The position numbers were made by a program, and so were the translations under genes. Below, piece after piece: positions 1 through 10,789 of a stretch of DNA of 44,804 nucleotides. The DNA is taken from contig JAFWRM010000052.1 in NCBI GenBank assembly GCA_017519975.1, positions 1 through 44,804 of the forward strand. Direction: 5' to 3'. The number at the start of each line of letters is the position of its first letter. Positions within the stretch are counted from its first letter, which is position 1. The notes below the pieces were generated by a model. The model saw only the letters and a program-made list of their open reading frames with translations. It was not told the origin of the DNA and searched no databases. The DNA comes from Oscillospiraceae bacterium. GTDB taxonomy: Bacteria; Bacillota; Clostridia; Oscillospirales; Oscillospiraceae.

Positions 1-66
1 GCTGCCTTCTCCGGGTCTGCCAAAGAAAAGATCGAAGCGGCAGGCGGAAAGGCAGAGGTGGTGTAA
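1..66 (+). CDS. rplO: 50S ribosomal protein L15, C-terminal end (partial)
   Basis: The window opens inside this gene. The first 21 codons read AAFSGSAKEKIEAAGGKAEV-V and then stop with TAA. The phrase 'S.SAKEKIEAAGG..E' is the usual C-terminus of bacterial L15, a 23S rRNA-binding protein of the large subunit. secY begins two bases after the stop codon, which is the standard rplO-secY arrangement of the spc operon. The 5' part lies outside the window. Confidence 0.85.
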   Translation, partial: AAFSGSAKEKIEAAGGKAEVV

Positions 67-67
67 G

Positions 68-1354
68 GTGTTTCAAACTATACGCAATGCGTGGAAGGTA
101 GAGGACATCCGAAGAAAAATGCTCTTCACCCTCTTTATTATCCTCATTTACCGTATAGGAAACGCGATCACCGTCCCCTTCGTCAACACCAGCCTGCTGG
201 CGGCCTACTTCAACAGCATGCAGAACACGGTACTGGGCCTGTACAACGTCATGTCCGGCAGCGCGTTCTCCATGGCCACCATCTTCGCTCTGTCCATCCA
301 GCCGTATATCAACGCCAGCATCATCATTCAGCTGCTGTGCATCGCGATCCCGGCTCTGGAGCGCCTGAGCAAGGAAGGCGGCGAGGAAGGCAAGGAGAAG
401 ATCCAGAACATCACCCGTTATTCCACGGTCGGCATCGCCCTGCTCCAGGGCTTCGGCTACTACGTGCTGATCAAGCAGAACAACGCTCTGATGGAGTCCG
501 GAGCCGGCTTCTGGGCCGCTCTGGTCATCATCCTCTCCTTCGTTGCCGGCTCCTCCCTGCTGATGTGGATGGGTGAGCAGATCACCGAATTCGGCATCGG
601 AAACGGCATCTCCGTCATCCTGTTCATCAGCATCGTGTCCCGGTTCCCCAATCGGCTCGCCACGGTCATCAGCGGCATTTCGAACAACCCCTCCAGCTGG
701 TGGATCTACGTTCTCATGCTGCTGGGCATCGTCGCCATGATCATCCTGATCGTGGTCGTCACCAACGCCGAGCGCAGGATCCCGGTACAGTATTCCAAGA
801 GGATCGTGGGCAGAAAGATGTATGGCGGTCAGTCCACGCATCTGCCCATCAAGGTGAACATGTCCGGCGTACTGCCCGTCATCTTCGCCAGCACCATCGC
901 ATCGCTGCCCGCCACCGTCGCGGCGTTCGTGCCCAAATGGAAGGACGGCGCGTTCATCAAGTTCTTTGATACGGACGGCATCCCCTACATGGTGCTTTAT
1001 TTCCTGCTGATCATCTTCTTCAGCTATTTCTACTCCACCATCCAGTTCAACCCCATCGAGGTGGCCAATAACCTGAAGAAGAACGGCGGATTCATTCCCG
1101 GCTTCCGTGCCGGCCGTCCGACCAGCGAGTTCATCAGCAAGGTCCTGAACAAGATCACCCTGTTCGGCGCCATCTTCCTGGCGATCGTCGCCCTGGTGCC
1201 CCTGATCGTCAGCTTCTGCTCTCCCACCGCGAAGGCCTCCGGCGTATCCATGGGCGGCACGTCCATGATCATCGTCATCGGCGTCGCGCTGGAGATCGTG
1301 AAGGCGCTGGAGACCCAGCTGATGATGCGTCATTACAAGGGCTTCCTTGAGTAA
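68..1354 (+). CDS. secY: Protein translocase subunit SecY
   Basis: SecY is the central pore of the SecYEG translocon in the cytoplasmic membrane; it takes unfolded proteins from SecA or ribosomes. The 428-aa product has the normal family length and about ten hydrophobic segments. It starts MFQTIRNAWKVEDIRRK, the amphipathic N-terminus common in Clostridia, and contains the plug/TM2 region (GSAFSMATIFALSIQPYINA) and the cytosolic loop with the conserved Arg (ERRIPVQYSKR) that contacts SecA and ribosomes. The start is GTG, two bases after the rplO stop. It is co-transcribed with the ribosomal protein genes; secA itself follows downstream of the operon terminator. Confidence 0.97.
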   Translation: MFQTIRNAWKVEDIRRKMLFTLFIILIYRIGNAITVPFVNTSLLAAYFNSMQNTVLGLYNVMSGSAFSMATIFALSIQPYINASIIIQLLCIAIPALERLSKEGGEEGKEKIQNITRYSTVGIALLQGFGYYVLIKQNNALMESGAGFWAALVIILSFVAGSSLLMWMGEQITEFGIGNGISVILFISIVSRFPNRLATVISGISNNPSSWWIYVLMLLGIVAMIILIVVVTNAERRIPVQYSKRIVGRKMYGGQSTHLPIKVNMSGVLPVIFASTIASLPATVAAFVPKWKDGAFIKFFDTDGIPYMVLYFLLIIFFSYFYSTIQFNPIEVANNLKKNGGFIPGFRAGRPTSEFISKVLNKITLFGAIFLAIVALVPLIVSFCSPTAKASGVSMGGTSMIIVIGVALEIVKALETQLMMRHYKGFLE

Positions 1355-1366
1355 GGAGAGGCGGAT

Positions 1367-2002
1367 ATGAGACTGATCCTTCTGGGAGCTCCCGGTGCCG
1401 GCAAAGGCACCCAGGCAGATATCCTCAGCGCGAAGCTGAATATCCCGACCATTTCCACAGGCAACATCCTGCGTGCCGCCGTAAAAAACGGCACGCCGGT
1501 GGGCCTGAAGGCAAAATCATACATGGAGGCCGGCGCGCTGGTGCCCGATGAGGTGATCATCGGCATCATGCAGGAGCGTCTGGCCGAGCCCGACTGCGCG
1601 GAGGGCTACATCCTGGACGGCATGCCCAGGACCATCGCGCAGGCGGAAGCGCTGGAAGCGGGCAACGTGATCATCGATGTCGCCCTTTCCATTGAGATCT
1701 CCGATGAGACGATCGAAGCGAGAATGACGGGCCGCCGGACCTGCACGTCCTGCGGAGCGACGTATCACGTCGTGGCCAACCCCCCGAAGACGGAGGGCGT
1801 GTGCGACAACTGCGGCGCCGAACTCGTCATTCGCAAGGACGATACGCCCGAGACGGTGCGGAACCGCCTGAAGGTGTATCATCAGGAGACCGAGCCGCTG
1901 AAGGACTTTTACCGGTCCAGAGGCAAGCTCAAGCTGGTAGACAATCAGCCCACGATCGAGCTGACTACCGCCGCTATTTTTAAGACTCTGGGAATCGAGT
2001 AA
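1367..2002 (+). CDS. adk: Adenylate kinase, zinc-binding lid type
   Basis: Adenylate kinase interconverts ATP + AMP and 2 ADP in the cytoplasm. At 211 aa it is of the long-lid class. The P-loop GAPGAGKGT sits at residues 7-15, the AMP-binding STGNILR near 30-36 and the DGMPRT segment near 84-90. The lid carries four cysteines (C126, C129, C146, C149), the structural zinc site common in Gram-positive enzymes. A GGAGAGG ribosome binding site lies just upstream of the ATG. The gene sits between secY and map, as in most Bacillota. Confidence 0.97.
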   Translation: MRLILLGAPGAGKGTQADILSAKLNIPTISTGNILRAAVKNGTPVGLKAKSYMEAGALVPDEVIIGIMQERLAEPDCAEGYILDGMPRTIAQAEALEAGNVIIDVALSIEISDETIEARMTGRRTCTSCGATYHVVANPPKTEGVCDNCGAELVIRKDDTPETVRNRLKVYHQETEPLKDFYRSRGKLKLVDNQPTIELTTAAIFKTLGIE

Positions 2003-2008
2003 GATCCT

Positions 2009-2770
2009 ATGATCAAGCTGAAATCACAGAGAGAGATCGCCCTGATGCGCAAGGCGGGAGAAATTACCGCGGCTGCCCGCGCTTATGCGGGAAAACTGGT
2101 AACCGCCGGCATCACAACCCGGGAGATCGATAAAGCAGTACATGATTTCATCGTTTCCAAAGGAGCCGTGCCCACGTTTCTGAATTACTCCGGCTATCCG
2201 GCAAGCTGCTGCCTGTCGGTGAACGAGGAGCTGATCCACGGTATACCGGGGCGCCGGGTGCTGAAGGACGGAGACATCGTTTCCGTCGACGTGGGCGCAA
2301 CCTGGCATGGCTATGTGGGGGACTGCGCCGCCACCTTTACGGTGGGGGAGCCGGACCCGGAGGTCCGACGCCTGATCGAGGTGACAAGGCAGAGCTTTTT
2401 CGAAGGCATCGCCTACGCCCGTGAGGGATACCGGATCTCGGACATCGGCCATGCGGTACAGACCTATGTGGAGCAGAACGGCTTCTCCGTGGTCAGGGAG
2501 TACGTAGGCCACGGCGTGGGAAGTGCCATGCACGAGGATCCCGAGGTGCCCAATTACGGGCGGCCTGGACGGGGCCCGCGGCTGGTGCGGGGCATGACCA
2601 TCGCCGTTGAGCCCATGGTGAACATGGGAAGCGCGGCCATCCGCGTGCTGGACGACGGCTGGACGGTCGTCACTCAGGACGGGAAGCCCGCGTGCCACTA
2701 CGAAAACACGATCCTGATCACCTCCGGAGATCCGGAGATACTCACCGTTTGCGGGGACGGGCCGATATGA
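2009..2770 (+). CDS. map: Type I methionine aminopeptidase
   Basis: This enzyme removes the initiator methionine from nascent proteins whose second residue is small. The 253-aa protein shows all five metal ligands of the family: D94, D105, H168, E201 and E232, each offset by three from the E. coli numbering. The HGIPGRR segment before the first Asp and GHGVG around H168 are diagnostic. It lies six bases behind adk, and its stop overlaps the ATG of the next gene (ATGA), suggesting translational coupling. Confidence 0.97.
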   Translation: MIKLKSQREIALMRKAGEITAAARAYAGKLVTAGITTREIDKAVHDFIVSKGAVPTFLNYSGYPASCCLSVNEELIHGIPGRRVLKDGDIVSVDVGATWHGYVGDCAATFTVGEPDPEVRRLIEVTRQSFFEGIAYAREGYRISDIGHAVQTYVEQNGFSVVREYVGHGVGSAMHEDPEVPNYGRPGRGPRLVRGMTIAVEPMVNMGSAAIRVLDDGWTVVTQDGKPACHYENTILITSGDPEILTVCGDGPI

Positions 2771-3039
2771 CAGTGACTGCTGCCGATATCGTCCGCTGCA
2801 CCCGCGGCCGGGACGAAGGACGGCTGTTTCTGGTGCTGGACGCCGGGGACGGATACGTCCTGCTGGCCGATGGAAAGCACCGAAGGGTGGAAGCCCCCAA
2901 GCGCAAGAATCCGAAGCATGTGCAGAGGGTCGCGCGGTGCGGCCGTCAGGCGATGAGCGGAACGCTCACGAACAGGACTTTGTACAGAATGATGGCGGCG
3001 TTTGCTGCCGGCAAATCCGAGGATCAAGGAGGTATGTAA
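2767..3039 (+). CDS. KOW-domain RNA-binding protein (L14e-like)
   Basis: A 90-aa basic protein between map and infA. Its start ([19 protein letters not shown]) forms the KOW-type fold known from L14e/L24-like proteins, followed by a basic stretch ([17 protein letters not shown]) suited to RNA binding. Small KOW proteins at exactly this position are typical of Clostridia and some Bacilli; their role is thought to be ribosome-associated but is not well defined. I chose the ATG at 2767, which overlaps the map stop by four bases, rather than an upstream in-frame ATG inside map, because of the family's usual N-terminus and the coupling. Confidence 0.88.
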   Translation: MTVTAADIVRCTRGRDEGRLFLVLDAGDGYVLLADGKHRRVEAPKRKNPKHVQRVARCGRQAMSGTLTNRTLYRMMAAFAAGKSEDQGGM

Positions 3040-3040
3040 G

Positions 3041-3384
<344 letters not shown>

Positions 3385-3427
3385 GCAGCACGATCGTCAT
3401 TATGAGCGAAAGGAATGATTGACAAGT

Positions 3428-3796
3428 ATGGCACGTATTTCCGGCGTTGACCTGCCCAGAGATAAAAGAATTGAAGTTGGTCTGACCTATGTATACGGCA
3501 TCGGCCTGACCAGCGCGAGAAAGATTCTTGCGGAAACAGGCATCAATCCCGATACCAGAGTGAAAGACCTCACCGACGAGGAAGAGGCAAAGCTCCGTGA
3601 GTGCATCGATAAGAGCTACATCGTGGAAGGCGACCTCCGGCGTTCCGTTGCGCTGGACATCAAGCGTCTGACCGAGATCGGCTGCTATCGCGGCACCCGT
3701 CACAGAAGGGGCCTGCCCGTCCGCGGACAGCGGAGCAAGACGAATGCTCGTACCCGCAAGGGCCCGAAGCATACGATCGCGAATAAGAAGAAGTAA
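3428..3796 (+). CDS. rpsM: 30S ribosomal protein S13
   Basis: S13 sits in the head of the small subunit and contacts the 50S subunit and P-site tRNA. The 122-aa product begins [14 protein letters not shown] and contains the helix-two-turn-helix region and the basic tail [28 protein letters not shown], all typical. An in-frame TTG nine bases upstream has slightly better spacing from the AAAGGA at 3409-3414, but every known S13 starts with the MARI sequence, so the ATG at 3428 is preferred. Confidence 0.96.
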   Translation: MARISGVDLPRDKRIEVGLTYVYGIGLTSARKILAETGINPDTRVKDLTDEEEAKLRECIDKSYIVEGDLRRSVALDIKRLTEIGCYRGTRHRRGLPVRGQRSKTNARTRKGPKHTIANKKK

Positions 3797-3808
3797 GGAG
3801 GGATATGT

Positions 3809-4210
3809 ATGGCAGCCAATACCAAGGGCAAAAAGGTGAGAACCAAGCGCCGCGAGCGTAAGAACATCGAGAAGGGCGCGGTACATATCAGCTCTTCCTT
3901 CAACAACACGATGGTGACCATCACCGATACGGCGGGCAACGCCATCTCCTGGGCTTCCGCCGGCGGCATGGGCTTCCGCGGAAGCAAGAAGTCCACGCCC
4001 TTCGCGGCACAGACGGCCGCGGAGACCGCCGCCAAGGCCGCCATGGAGCACGGCCTGAAGACGGTGGAGGTCTTTGTGAAGGGCCCCGGTTCGGGACGTG
4101 AAGCCGCCATTCGCGCGCTGCAGTCCGCCGGTCTGGAAGTCACCATGATCAAAGACGTAACGCCCATCCCTCACAACGGATGCCGTCCTCCCAAGAGAAG
4201 ACGTGTTTGA
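3809..4210 (+). CDS. rpsK: 30S ribosomal protein S11
   Basis: S11 is a platform protein of the small subunit that binds 16S rRNA near the E site. The 133-aa product has the conserved core [47 protein letters not shown] and the C-terminal [16 protein letters not shown]. An AAGGAGG site precedes the ATG. It lies 12 bases after rpsM and 18 bases before rpsD in the same operon. Confidence 0.97.
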   Translation: MAANTKGKKVRTKRRERKNIEKGAVHISSSFNNTMVTITDTAGNAISWASAGGMGFRGSKKSTPFAAQTAAETAAKAAMEHGLKTVEVFVKGPGSGREAAIRALQSAGLEVTMIKDVTPIPHNGCRPPKRRRV

Positions 4211-4228
4211 TGAAGGAGGTTTACGAAA

Positions 4229-4831
4229 ATGGCTAAAAACAGACAGCCCATCGCGAAGCGCTGCAAGGCGCTGAACCTGTCTCCCGCGACGCTGGGTTAT
4301 GCGAAAAAGGAGACGAAGCGCAATCCCAAGGGACAGATGAGAAGAAAGCAGTCCGAGTACGCTCTGCAGATGAACGAGAAGCAGAAGGTCAAGTTCGTGT
4401 ACGGCATGCTGGAGAAGCAGTTCCGCTCTTACTATGAGAAGGCTGCCCGCATGCCCGGCAAGACCGGCGACAATCTGCTGATCCTGTGTGAGCGCCGCCT
4501 GGACAACGTCGTATTCGCCCTGGGCTTTGCCTCTACCCGCCGTCAGGCCCGTCAGCTGGTCAACCACGGTCACTTCACCGTGGACGGCAGACGTGTGAAT
4601 ATCCCTTCCTATCTTGTGAAGCCCCATCAGGTCATCGCCGTTGCGGAAGCTTCCCGGTCCTCTGCCGTGTTCAAGCGGCTGACCGGTGAGGACGCTCCCG
4701 TAGTCACGGCTCCGGCGTGGCTGGACCGCGACCGGAACGAGCTGAAAGGCACCGTGCTCCAGATGCCCACCCGCGAGGACGTTCCCTTCCCCGTGGAAGA
4801 GCACCTGATCGTCGAGCTGTACTCCAAGTAA
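4229..4831 (+). CDS. rpsD: 30S ribosomal protein S4, zinc-free form
   Basis: S4 nucleates assembly of the 30S body and helps guard decoding accuracy. The 200-aa product has the central S4 RNA-binding domain ([44 protein letters not shown]). The N-terminal zinc knuckle of the classical form is missing: only one Cys (C12) occurs there, so this is a C-minus type, unlike the C+ L36 a few genes upstream. The GAAGGAGG site is strong. A small hairpin (CGGCGC-tttcg-GCGCCG) lies between this gene and rpoA. Confidence 0.96.
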   Translation: MAKNRQPIAKRCKALNLSPATLGYAKKETKRNPKGQMRRKQSEYALQMNEKQKVKFVYGMLEKQFRSYYEKAARMPGKTGDNLLILCERRLDNVVFALGFASTRRQARQLVNHGHFTVDGRRVNIPSYLVKPHQVIAVAEASRSSAVFKRLTGEDAPVVTAPAWLDRDRNELKGTVLQMPTREDVPFPVEEHLIVELYSK

Positions 4832-4894
4832 TCGGCTGACGGAAGCACTTGCAAGTACGGCGCTTTCGGCGCCGAGAATATGAAGGAGGGTAAA

Positions 4895-5851
4895 ATGGTA
4901 GAAATTGAAAGACCGCGTATCGAGTGTGTCGAGACGCCGGGTGACGATTCCTACGGCAAGTACGTAGTTGAGCCCCTGGTCCGCGGTTACGGTACGACCC
5001 TTGGAAACTCCCTTCGAAGGATTCTTCTGTCTTCGCTGCCCGGAACGGCTGTGACGACGATCAAGATCGCCGGCGTTCAGCATGAGTTCACAACGATCCC
5101 CGGGGTTAAGGAAGACGTTACGGAGATCGTGCTCAACATCAAGGGCATCATCGCCCGCCTGCATTGTCAGGGCACGAAAACCGTTTACATTGAGGCCACA
5201 GGAGAAGGCGAAGTCACCGCCGGAGACATTCAGGCGGACGCGGAGGTCGAGATCATGAATCCCGAACTCCATATCGCGACGCTGGGCCCGGATGCGGTGC
5301 TCAGCATCGAGATGACCATCGGCCACGGCCGCGGTTACGTTCCTGCGGAACGCAACAAGCTGCCCCAGCCCGTGATCGGCGTGATCCCCATCGACTCCAT
5401 CTATACGCCTGTCCTCAAGGTCAACTACACGGTGGAAAACACCCGTGTGGGGAACATGACAGATTTTGACAAGCTGACCCTTGAGGTCTGGACGGACAAG
5501 ACGATCTCCGCGAGGGACGCCGTTTCCCTCGGCGCGAAGATCCTGTGCGACCACTTTGCTCTGTTCACCGACCTGAGCGAGTCCATGTGCGCCGCGACCA
5601 CCGTCGTGGAGCGGACGGAGCCCGGCCAGAACAAGGTGCTGGAGATGACGATCGAGGAGCTGGACCTGTCGGTCCGGAGCTTCAACTGCCTGAAACGCGC
5701 CAGCATCAACACGGTGGGCGATCTGATCTCCAAGACGGAGGATGAGATGATCAAGGTGCGCAACCTTGGCCGCAAGTCCCTGGAAGAGGTCATCCACAAG
5801 CTCGCCATGATGGGGCTTTCCCTGGCCAGCGATGAAAGCAGCAAAGACTGA
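4895..5851 (+). CDS. rpoA: DNA-directed RNA polymerase alpha subunit
   Basis: Alpha dimerises to start RNA polymerase assembly and contacts activators and UP elements. The 318-aa protein has the N-terminal assembly domain ([21 protein letters not shown] near residue 33) and the C-terminal DNA-binding domain ([39 protein letters not shown]). An in-frame ATG at 4880 is followed directly by AAGGAGGG at 4883-4890, which is the ribosome binding site of the ATG at 4895, so 4895 is taken as the start. Its place between rpsD and rplQ is universal in this phylum. Confidence 0.97.
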   Translation: MVEIERPRIECVETPGDDSYGKYVVEPLVRGYGTTLGNSLRRILLSSLPGTAVTTIKIAGVQHEFTTIPGVKEDVTEIVLNIKGIIARLHCQGTKTVYIEATGEGEVTAGDIQADAEVEIMNPELHIATLGPDAVLSIEMTIGHGRGYVPAERNKLPQPVIGVIPIDSIYTPVLKVNYTVENTRVGNMTDFDKLTLEVWTDKTISARDAVSLGAKILCDHFALFTDLSESMCAATTVVERTEPGQNKVLEMTIEELDLSVRSFNCLKRASINTVGDLISKTEDEMIKVRNLGRKSLEEVIHKLAMMGLSLASDESSKD

Positions 5852-5876
5852 CTCTTGAAGAAGGAGGAGAAAGAAC

Positions 5877-6218
5877 ATGCCCGGAACACGCAAACTCGGC
5901 AAGCCGACGGATCAGCGCATGGCAATGCTCAGACAGCAGGTCACGGATCTGCTGGATAACGGGAAGATGGAGACCACCGTCACCCGCGCCAGAGAGATCG
6001 CGCCCCTGGCCGAGAAGATGATAACCCTCGGTAAGAAGAATACCCTCGCGTCCCGCCGTCAGGCGCTGGCGTTCATCACCAGAGAGGACGTAGTGACCAA
6101 GGTGTTCAAGGAACTGGCTTCCAAGTACGCCGAGCGCAACGGCGGCTACACCCGCATCACGAAGATCGGTCCCCGCCGCGGCGACGCCGCCGAGATGGCG
6201 GTCATCGAACTGGTGTAA
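5877..6218 (+). CDS. rplQ: 50S ribosomal protein L17
   Basis: L17 is a large-subunit assembly protein near the exit tunnel. The 113-aa product begins [26 protein letters not shown] and ends [23 protein letters not shown], matching the short Gram-positive form. AAGGAGGAG lies eight bases upstream. It is the last gene of the ribosomal operon; an intrinsic terminator follows 12 bases after the stop. Confidence 0.97.
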   Translation: MPGTRKLGKPTDQRMAMLRQQVTDLLDNGKMETTVTRAREIAPLAEKMITLGKKNTLASRRQALAFITREDVVTKVFKELASKYAERNGGYTRITKIGPRRGDAAEMAVIELV

Positions 6219-6230
6219 GCAATAATGGCG

Positions 6231-6265
6231 AAAAAACCCTTCGGAGCAATTCCGAAGGGTTTTTT
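6231..6265 (+). terminator. Intrinsic terminator of the ribosomal protein operon
   Basis: A perfect 15-bp stem: AAAAAACCCTTCGGA at 6231-6245, loop GCAAT, and TCCGAAGGGTTTTTT at 6251-6265, ending in a U tract. It directly follows rplQ and precedes the secA promoter. Confidence 0.95.
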
Positions 6266-6284
6266 GCCCTTTCCAGGCCTTTTT

Positions 6285-6313
6285 TTGTTCACATTTCCGT
6301 GCTATACTACAAT
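6285..6313 (+). promoter_or_regulatory. Sigma-A-type promoter of secA
   Basis: TTGTTC at 6285-6290 and TACAAT at 6308-6313 are separated by 17 bases. The site lies between the rplQ terminator and the secA ribosome binding site (GGAAAGG), so secA is expected to be transcribed separately from the ribosomal operon. Confidence 0.7.
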
Positions 6314-6355
6314 AGTTTAAGTATGTGCGGCCGCAGAGCCGCGGAAAGGCGAACT

Positions 6356-9136
6356 ATGTTTAAAGGTCTTGTTCAAAAAATGTTCGGTACGCACAGTGAC
6401 CGTGAACTGAAGGCTCTCACGCCTCTGGTGGACCAGGTGATGGCCAGGGAAGAGGAGTACAGCCGGCTGACAAAGGAAGAACTGCAGGCGAAAACGGGAT
6501 GGCTGAAGGGTCGCCTGGCCGCGGGCGAGACGCTGGACGACATTCTGCCCGACGCCTTCGCCACCGCCCGTGAGGCGGCCTGGCGGGTGCTGGAGATGCG
6601 CCCGTACCGGGTGCAGGTGATCGGCGGCATCGTGCTGCATCAGGGCCGCATCGCCGAAATGAAGACCGGCGAAGGCAAAACGCTGGTAGCCGTGCTTCCG
6701 GCCTATCTGAACGCCCTGGCGGGCAAGGGAGTGCACATCGTTACCGTCAACGACTATCTGGCCCGCCGCGACAGCGAGTGGATGGGCAAGGTGCACCGCT
6801 ATCTTGGCCTGTCCGTCGGCCTGATCGTGCAGGGCATGACCAGTCAGGAGCGTCGGGCGGCCTACGCGGCCGACATCACCTACGGCACCAATTCGGAGGT
6901 GGGCTTCGACTACCTGCGGGACAACATGGCCATCTATAAGGAACGCATGGTCCAGCGCGGGCACAGCTTCGCCATCGTGGACGAAGTGGACTCCATCCTC
7001 ATCGACGAGGCCCGCACCCCGCTGATCATCTCCGGCGCCGCGGACGAATCCGACGATCTGTACGAAAAGGCCAACAGCTTCGTTTCCCGGCTGAAGAAGG
7101 TCGTTTACACCTCCGTGGATGAGAAGCAGGAGGAAGACGAGGATCTGGACGCCGACTATGTGGTGGATGAGAAGGCCCGCACCGCCACGCTGACGGCCAG
7201 GGGCACAGCCAAGGCTGAGCAGTATTTCGAGGTGGAGAACCTAGCGGATCTGGAGAACGCCACCCTGTCCCACCACATCAACCAGGCGCTGCGCGCCTGG
7301 GGCATCATGAAGCGGGACGTGGACTACGTGGTCAAGGACGATCAGGTGCTGATCGTGGACGAGTTCACCGGGCGCATCATGTACGGCCGCCGCTATTCCG
7401 AGGGCCTGCATCAGGCGCTGGAGGCCAAGGAGAACGTGAAGGTGGAGAAAGAGACCAAGACTCAGGCCACCATCACGTACCAGAACTTCTTCCGCCTGTA
7501 CGACAAGCTGTCCGGCATGACGGGCACCGCGCCGACGGAGGAGGAGGAATTCTCCACCATCTATCACCTGGATATCATCGAGATACCCACGAACAAGCCC
7601 GTCATCCGGGTGGACTATCCGGATGTGGTCTTCCAGAACCGGGACGCCAAGGTCCGCGCCATCATCGCGCAGATCAAGGCCTGCCACGCCAAGGGGCAGC
7701 CCGTGCTGGTGGGTACCATTTCCATCGAAAAGAGTGAATATCTCTCAAAACTCCTGAAAAAGGAAGGGATCCGGCACAACGTTCTGAACGCCAAGTACCA
7801 TGAGAAGGAAGCCGAGATCATCGCGCAGGCCGGCAAGTACGGAGCGGTGACCATCGCCACCAACATGGCCGGCCGAGGAACGGACATCATGCTGGGCGGC
7901 AACGCCGAGTACATGGCCCGCAGCAGCCTGAAGAAGGCGGGCCTGGAGGAAGATATCATCGCGGAGGCCACCGGCTACGCGGAGACGGACGACCCGGATA
8001 TCCTCAACGCCCGGGAACTGTATCTGAGTGAGCTGGCGAAGTTCAGGAAGGAAACGGAGGCGGAGGCCGAACGTGTAAGGGAGGCCGGCGGCCTGTTCAT
8101 CATAGGAACGGAACGCCACGAGGCACGCCGCATCGACAATCAGCTGCGCGGCCGGTCCGGCCGTCAGGGCGACCCGGGCGAAACGCGGTTCTACATCGCG
8201 CTGACGGACGACATCATGCGTCTGTTCGGCGGCGAGCGGGTGGAGCGCCTGATGACGACACTGAAGGCGGATGAGGATACGCCCATCGAGATGAAGATGC
8301 TGTCCAACTCCATCGAAAGCGCCCAGCGCCGGGTGGAGAGCCGCAACTTCCAGTCCCGTAAGAACGTGCTGGAATACGACGACGTGATGAACCAGCAGCG
8401 CAACATCATCTACGAACAGCGGCGCAAGGTGCTGGACGGAGAGAACATCAAGCAGTACATCCAGTCCATGATCGAGGACGTGGTCACCGGAACGGTGGCC
8501 TCCGAGTGCACCGTGGAAAGAATCACCACGCAGGAGGAACTGGACGAGGCCGTCGCTCCGCTGACCAAGCTGTTCCTGAAAAAGGGCGAGGCGGTGCTGC
8601 CGGAGGGCGGATGCACGAAGGAAGCTCTGACGGAGGACATGCTCCGTCGGGCCGGCGTCTTCTACGAAAACAAGGAAAAGGCCCTGGGCACGCTTCCCGA
8701 CGGTCAGACCCCGGTGATGCGGGAGCTGGAGCGGGTCATTCTGCTGAGCGTGGTGGATGAGTACTGGATGGAGCATATCGACGCCATGAGCGAGCTTCGC
8801 CAGAGCGTAGGTCTGCGCGCCTACGGACAGGTGAACCCGGTGGACGAATACAAGCACGAGGGCTTCGACATGTTCGAGGCCATGGTCAGCGGGATCCGCG
8901 AGGAGGTCGTGCGCCGCATCTTTACGGTGCAGCTCAAGAGCGGCCAGCCCCAGCGCCGGCGCGTCGCCGGCCCCGGAGTGGCCGTTGCGGGCGGCCAGCC
9001 GTCCCGTCAGCCGCAGGTGAAGAAAAAAAGCGAAAAGATTCGCCCCAACGATCCCTGCCCCTGCGGGAAGAAACGCCCCAACGGACTTCCCATGAAGTAT
9101 AAGGACTGCTGCGGCCGCCGGGCCAACATGATCTGA
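6356..9136 (+). CDS. secA: Protein translocase ATPase SecA
   Basis: SecA drives post-translational export through SecYEG by ATP hydrolysis. The 926-aa protein contains in order Walker A ([20 protein letters not shown] near residue 102), [11 protein letters not shown], the DEAD-like box with [19 protein letters not shown] near 208, the NBD2 motifs NMAGRGTDI and [11 protein letters not shown], the scaffold/wing region, and a C-terminal SEC-C zinc motif (NDPCPCGKK...YKDCCG) for SecB or ribosome contact. The ATG at 6356 is chosen because of GGAAAGG just upstream and the typical start [11 protein letters not shown]; an in-frame extension further upstream has no support. Confidence 0.97.
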   Translation: MFKGLVQKMFGTHSDRELKALTPLVDQVMAREEEYSRLTKEELQAKTGWLKGRLAAGETLDDILPDAFATAREAAWRVLEMRPYRVQVIGGIVLHQGRIAEMKTGEGKTLVAVLPAYLNALAGKGVHIVTVNDYLARRDSEWMGKVHRYLGLSVGLIVQGMTSQERRAAYAADITYGTNSEVGFDYLRDNMAIYKERMVQRGHSFAIVDEVDSILIDEARTPLIISGAADESDDLYEKANSFVSRLKKVVYTSVDEKQEEDEDLDADYVVDEKARTATLTARGTAKAEQYFEVENLADLENATLSHHINQALRAWGIMKRDVDYVVKDDQVLIVDEFTGRIMYGRRYSEGLHQALEAKENVKVEKETKTQATITYQNFFRLYDKLSGMTGTAPTEEEEFSTIYHLDIIEIPTNKPVIRVDYPDVVFQNRDAKVRAIIAQIKACHAKGQPVLVGTISIEKSEYLSKLLKKEGIRHNVLNAKYHEKEAEIIAQAGKYGAVTIATNMAGRGTDIMLGGNAEYMARSSLKKAGLEEDIIAEATGYAETDDPDILNARELYLSELAKFRKETEAEAERVREAGGLFIIGTERHEARRIDNQLRGRSGRQGDPGETRFYIALTDDIMRLFGGERVERLMTTLKADEDTPIEMKMLSNSIESAQRRVESRNFQSRKNVLEYDDVMNQQRNIIYEQRRKVLDGENIKQYIQSMIEDVVTGTVASECTVERITTQEELDEAVAPLTKLFLKKGEAVLPEGGCTKEALTEDMLRRAGVFYENKEKALGTLPDGQTPVMRELERVILLSVVDEYWMEHIDAMSELRQSVGLRAYGQVNPVDEYKHEGFDMFEAMVSGIREEVVRRIFTVQLKSGQPQRRRVAGPGVAVAGGQPSRQPQVKKKSEKIRPNDPCPCGKKRPNGLPMKYKDCCGRRANMI

Positions 9137-9169
9137 CGGAAAACTCACGCAAGACGGGAGGACGGATCC

Positions 9170-10774
9170 TTGAACAGAATAAGAAAAGGCTTCGCGCTCC
9201 TTCTGTGCCTGCTTCTGCTGCTCGCCGCGATGGCCGGCTGCGGAAAGACGGAACCGGTGCCCGAGGACCCGGAACAGGAAGAAGAGACCGACGGCGAAAC
9301 GGAGGACATGACGGAGCCGGAAAAGAAGAAGGCGCGCAACTCGTCCTTCACCATGCGTTTTTCGGAGGAGGATTCTCTGAATCCCCTCTACTGCAAAAGC
9401 GCTTCCAACATGGCGCTCATGAGCCTGATCTATGAGGGCCTGTTCCGTCTGGACGGGCATTTTGAGCCGATTCCGGTGCTGTGCGGCGAATACGGCACGG
9501 AGGACGGAAAGACCTGGTGGTTCACGGTGATTGACGCCGTGATGCACGACGGCAGCGACCTGAAGCCGGTGGACGTGGCGTATACCATCAATCTGGCGAG
9601 AAGCAGCGACAGGTACCGCAGCCGGCTGTCCGCCGTTTCGGCCTGTTACGACAACGGCGACGGCAGGGTCATCGTGGAGCTTTCGGAGGAGAACCGGAAT
9701 CTTCCCGCCCTGCTGGACGTGCCCGTCATCTGTGCCGGCACGGGGGACGATTACGCCCCTGCGGGCACGGGGCCGTACATATACCGGCAGGTGGGACGGT
9801 CCTCCCGGCTCGAGAGCTGGTCCGGATACAGGGACGCCGGTTCCGTGACGAAAAAGACCCTGTTCCTGAAGGAGTTTTCGGAAGGAACGCTGGAGAATAA
9901 GTTTTCCGACCGCTCCCTGGATATGATCTGGGACGGCGGTTCGGACAGCGGCTCGCTTCATCTGTACGGCGAATATGAAACGCACTGCTACGACACGGCG
10001 CGGCTGCAGTACGTCGGCTTCAATTTCAACCGGATCGCCCTGCAGCAGGTCTCCGTGCGTCGGGCCATCGCCTGTGCCGTAGACCGGCAGGCGATCGTGG
10101 ACGGGATCTTCGGCGGCATAGGCCGTCCGGCAAAGCTCCTGTATCATCCGGCGTACCGGCTGTACGCGGACTCCTGGGCGGTAGCGCAGGGCTTCTCCCT
10201 GTCGGAGATGTCCGCGTGCCTGGCGGAGGCCGGCCTTCAGGACCACAATAACGACGGACTGCTGGAATACGACTACGGCGGAGGATACTGGGAGACGCTG
10301 ACCCTGCGCTTTCTCGTGTTCGAAGGCAGCGGGAAGAAGGTGGCGGCCGCCCAGGCCATCGCCGCGAACCTGAGCCGGGTGGGGCTGGACGTGCGCGTAA
10401 CGCCGCTGCCGTGGGAAGAGTATCTGCAGGCGCTGGAGAACGGACGCTTCGAGCTGTATTACGGCGAGGCGGCCCTGCCGCACGATTTTGATTTTTCCAC
10501 CCTCCTGACGCCGGGCGGGGCCCTGCGTTACGGGAACGCGGGCGGAGCGGCCTATGCCGAACTGATCGGGAACGTGAAACGTGCCGCGGACGACGAGGCG
10601 CTGGAGACGGCCGCCGCCGCGCTGTGCCTGCGGGCGGCGGAGGACCTGCCCCTGATTCCCATCCAGTATACGCAGAACGTGGTCTATACGCATCGCGGGG
10701 AGATCGTGGGGCTTTCCCCGTCGGTCTCCGGGATCTTTTCATCGGTAACGGAATGGTCGATCAATTTATCCTGA
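9170..10774 (+). CDS. ABC transporter substrate-binding lipoprotein, family 5 (oligopeptide/dipeptide type)
   Basis: A 534-aa predicted extracellular lipoprotein. It has a signal sequence with the lipobox AAMAGC and the lipid-accepting Cys at residue 24, an acidic low-complexity linker (residues 27-55), then the family 5 solute-binding fold: FSEEDSLNPLYC, LMSLIYEGLFRLD, DGKTWWFTVIDAVMHDGSDLKPVDVAYT and RRAIACAVDRQAIVDGI. Such proteins usually bind peptides, sometimes nickel or glycosides; the ligand here is unknown. The start is TTG, set by GGGAGGAC at 9156-9163. It lies 33 bases after secA and 15 bases before cdd. No permease or ATPase genes accompany it. Confidence 0.85.
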   Translation: MNRIRKGFALLLCLLLLLAAMAGCGKTEPVPEDPEQEEETDGETEDMTEPEKKKARNSSFTMRFSEEDSLNPLYCKSASNMALMSLIYEGLFRLDGHFEPIPVLCGEYGTEDGKTWWFTVIDAVMHDGSDLKPVDVAYTINLARSSDRYRSRLSAVSACYDNGDGRVIVELSEENRNLPALLDVPVICAGTGDDYAPAGTGPYIYRQVGRSSRLESWSGYRDAGSVTKKTLFLKEFSEGTLENKFSDRSLDMIWDGGSDSGSLHLYGEYETHCYDTARLQYVGFNFNRIALQQVSVRRAIACAVDRQAIVDGIFGGIGRPAKLLYHPAYRLYADSWAVAQGFSLSEMSACLAEAGLQDHNNDGLLEYDYGGGYWETLTLRFLVFEGSGKKVAAAQAIAANLSRVGLDVRVTPLPWEEYLQALENGRFELYYGEAALPHDFDFSTLLTPGGALRYGNAGGAAYAELIGNVKRAADDEALETAAAALCLRAAEDLPLIPIQYTQNVVYTHRGEIVGLSPSVSGIFSSVTEWSINLS

Positions 10775-10789
10775 CAGGAGGAGACGGAC

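Noticed and set aside
4832-4894. A terminator between rpsD and rpoA
   Set aside because: The CGGCGC/GCGCCG hairpin is short and has no U tract; the genes belong to one conserved operon.
7745-10693. A 982-codon minus-strand frame opposite secA and the lipoprotein gene
   Set aside because: Shadow of two solid plus-strand genes and crosses their intergenic gap without any signal of its own.
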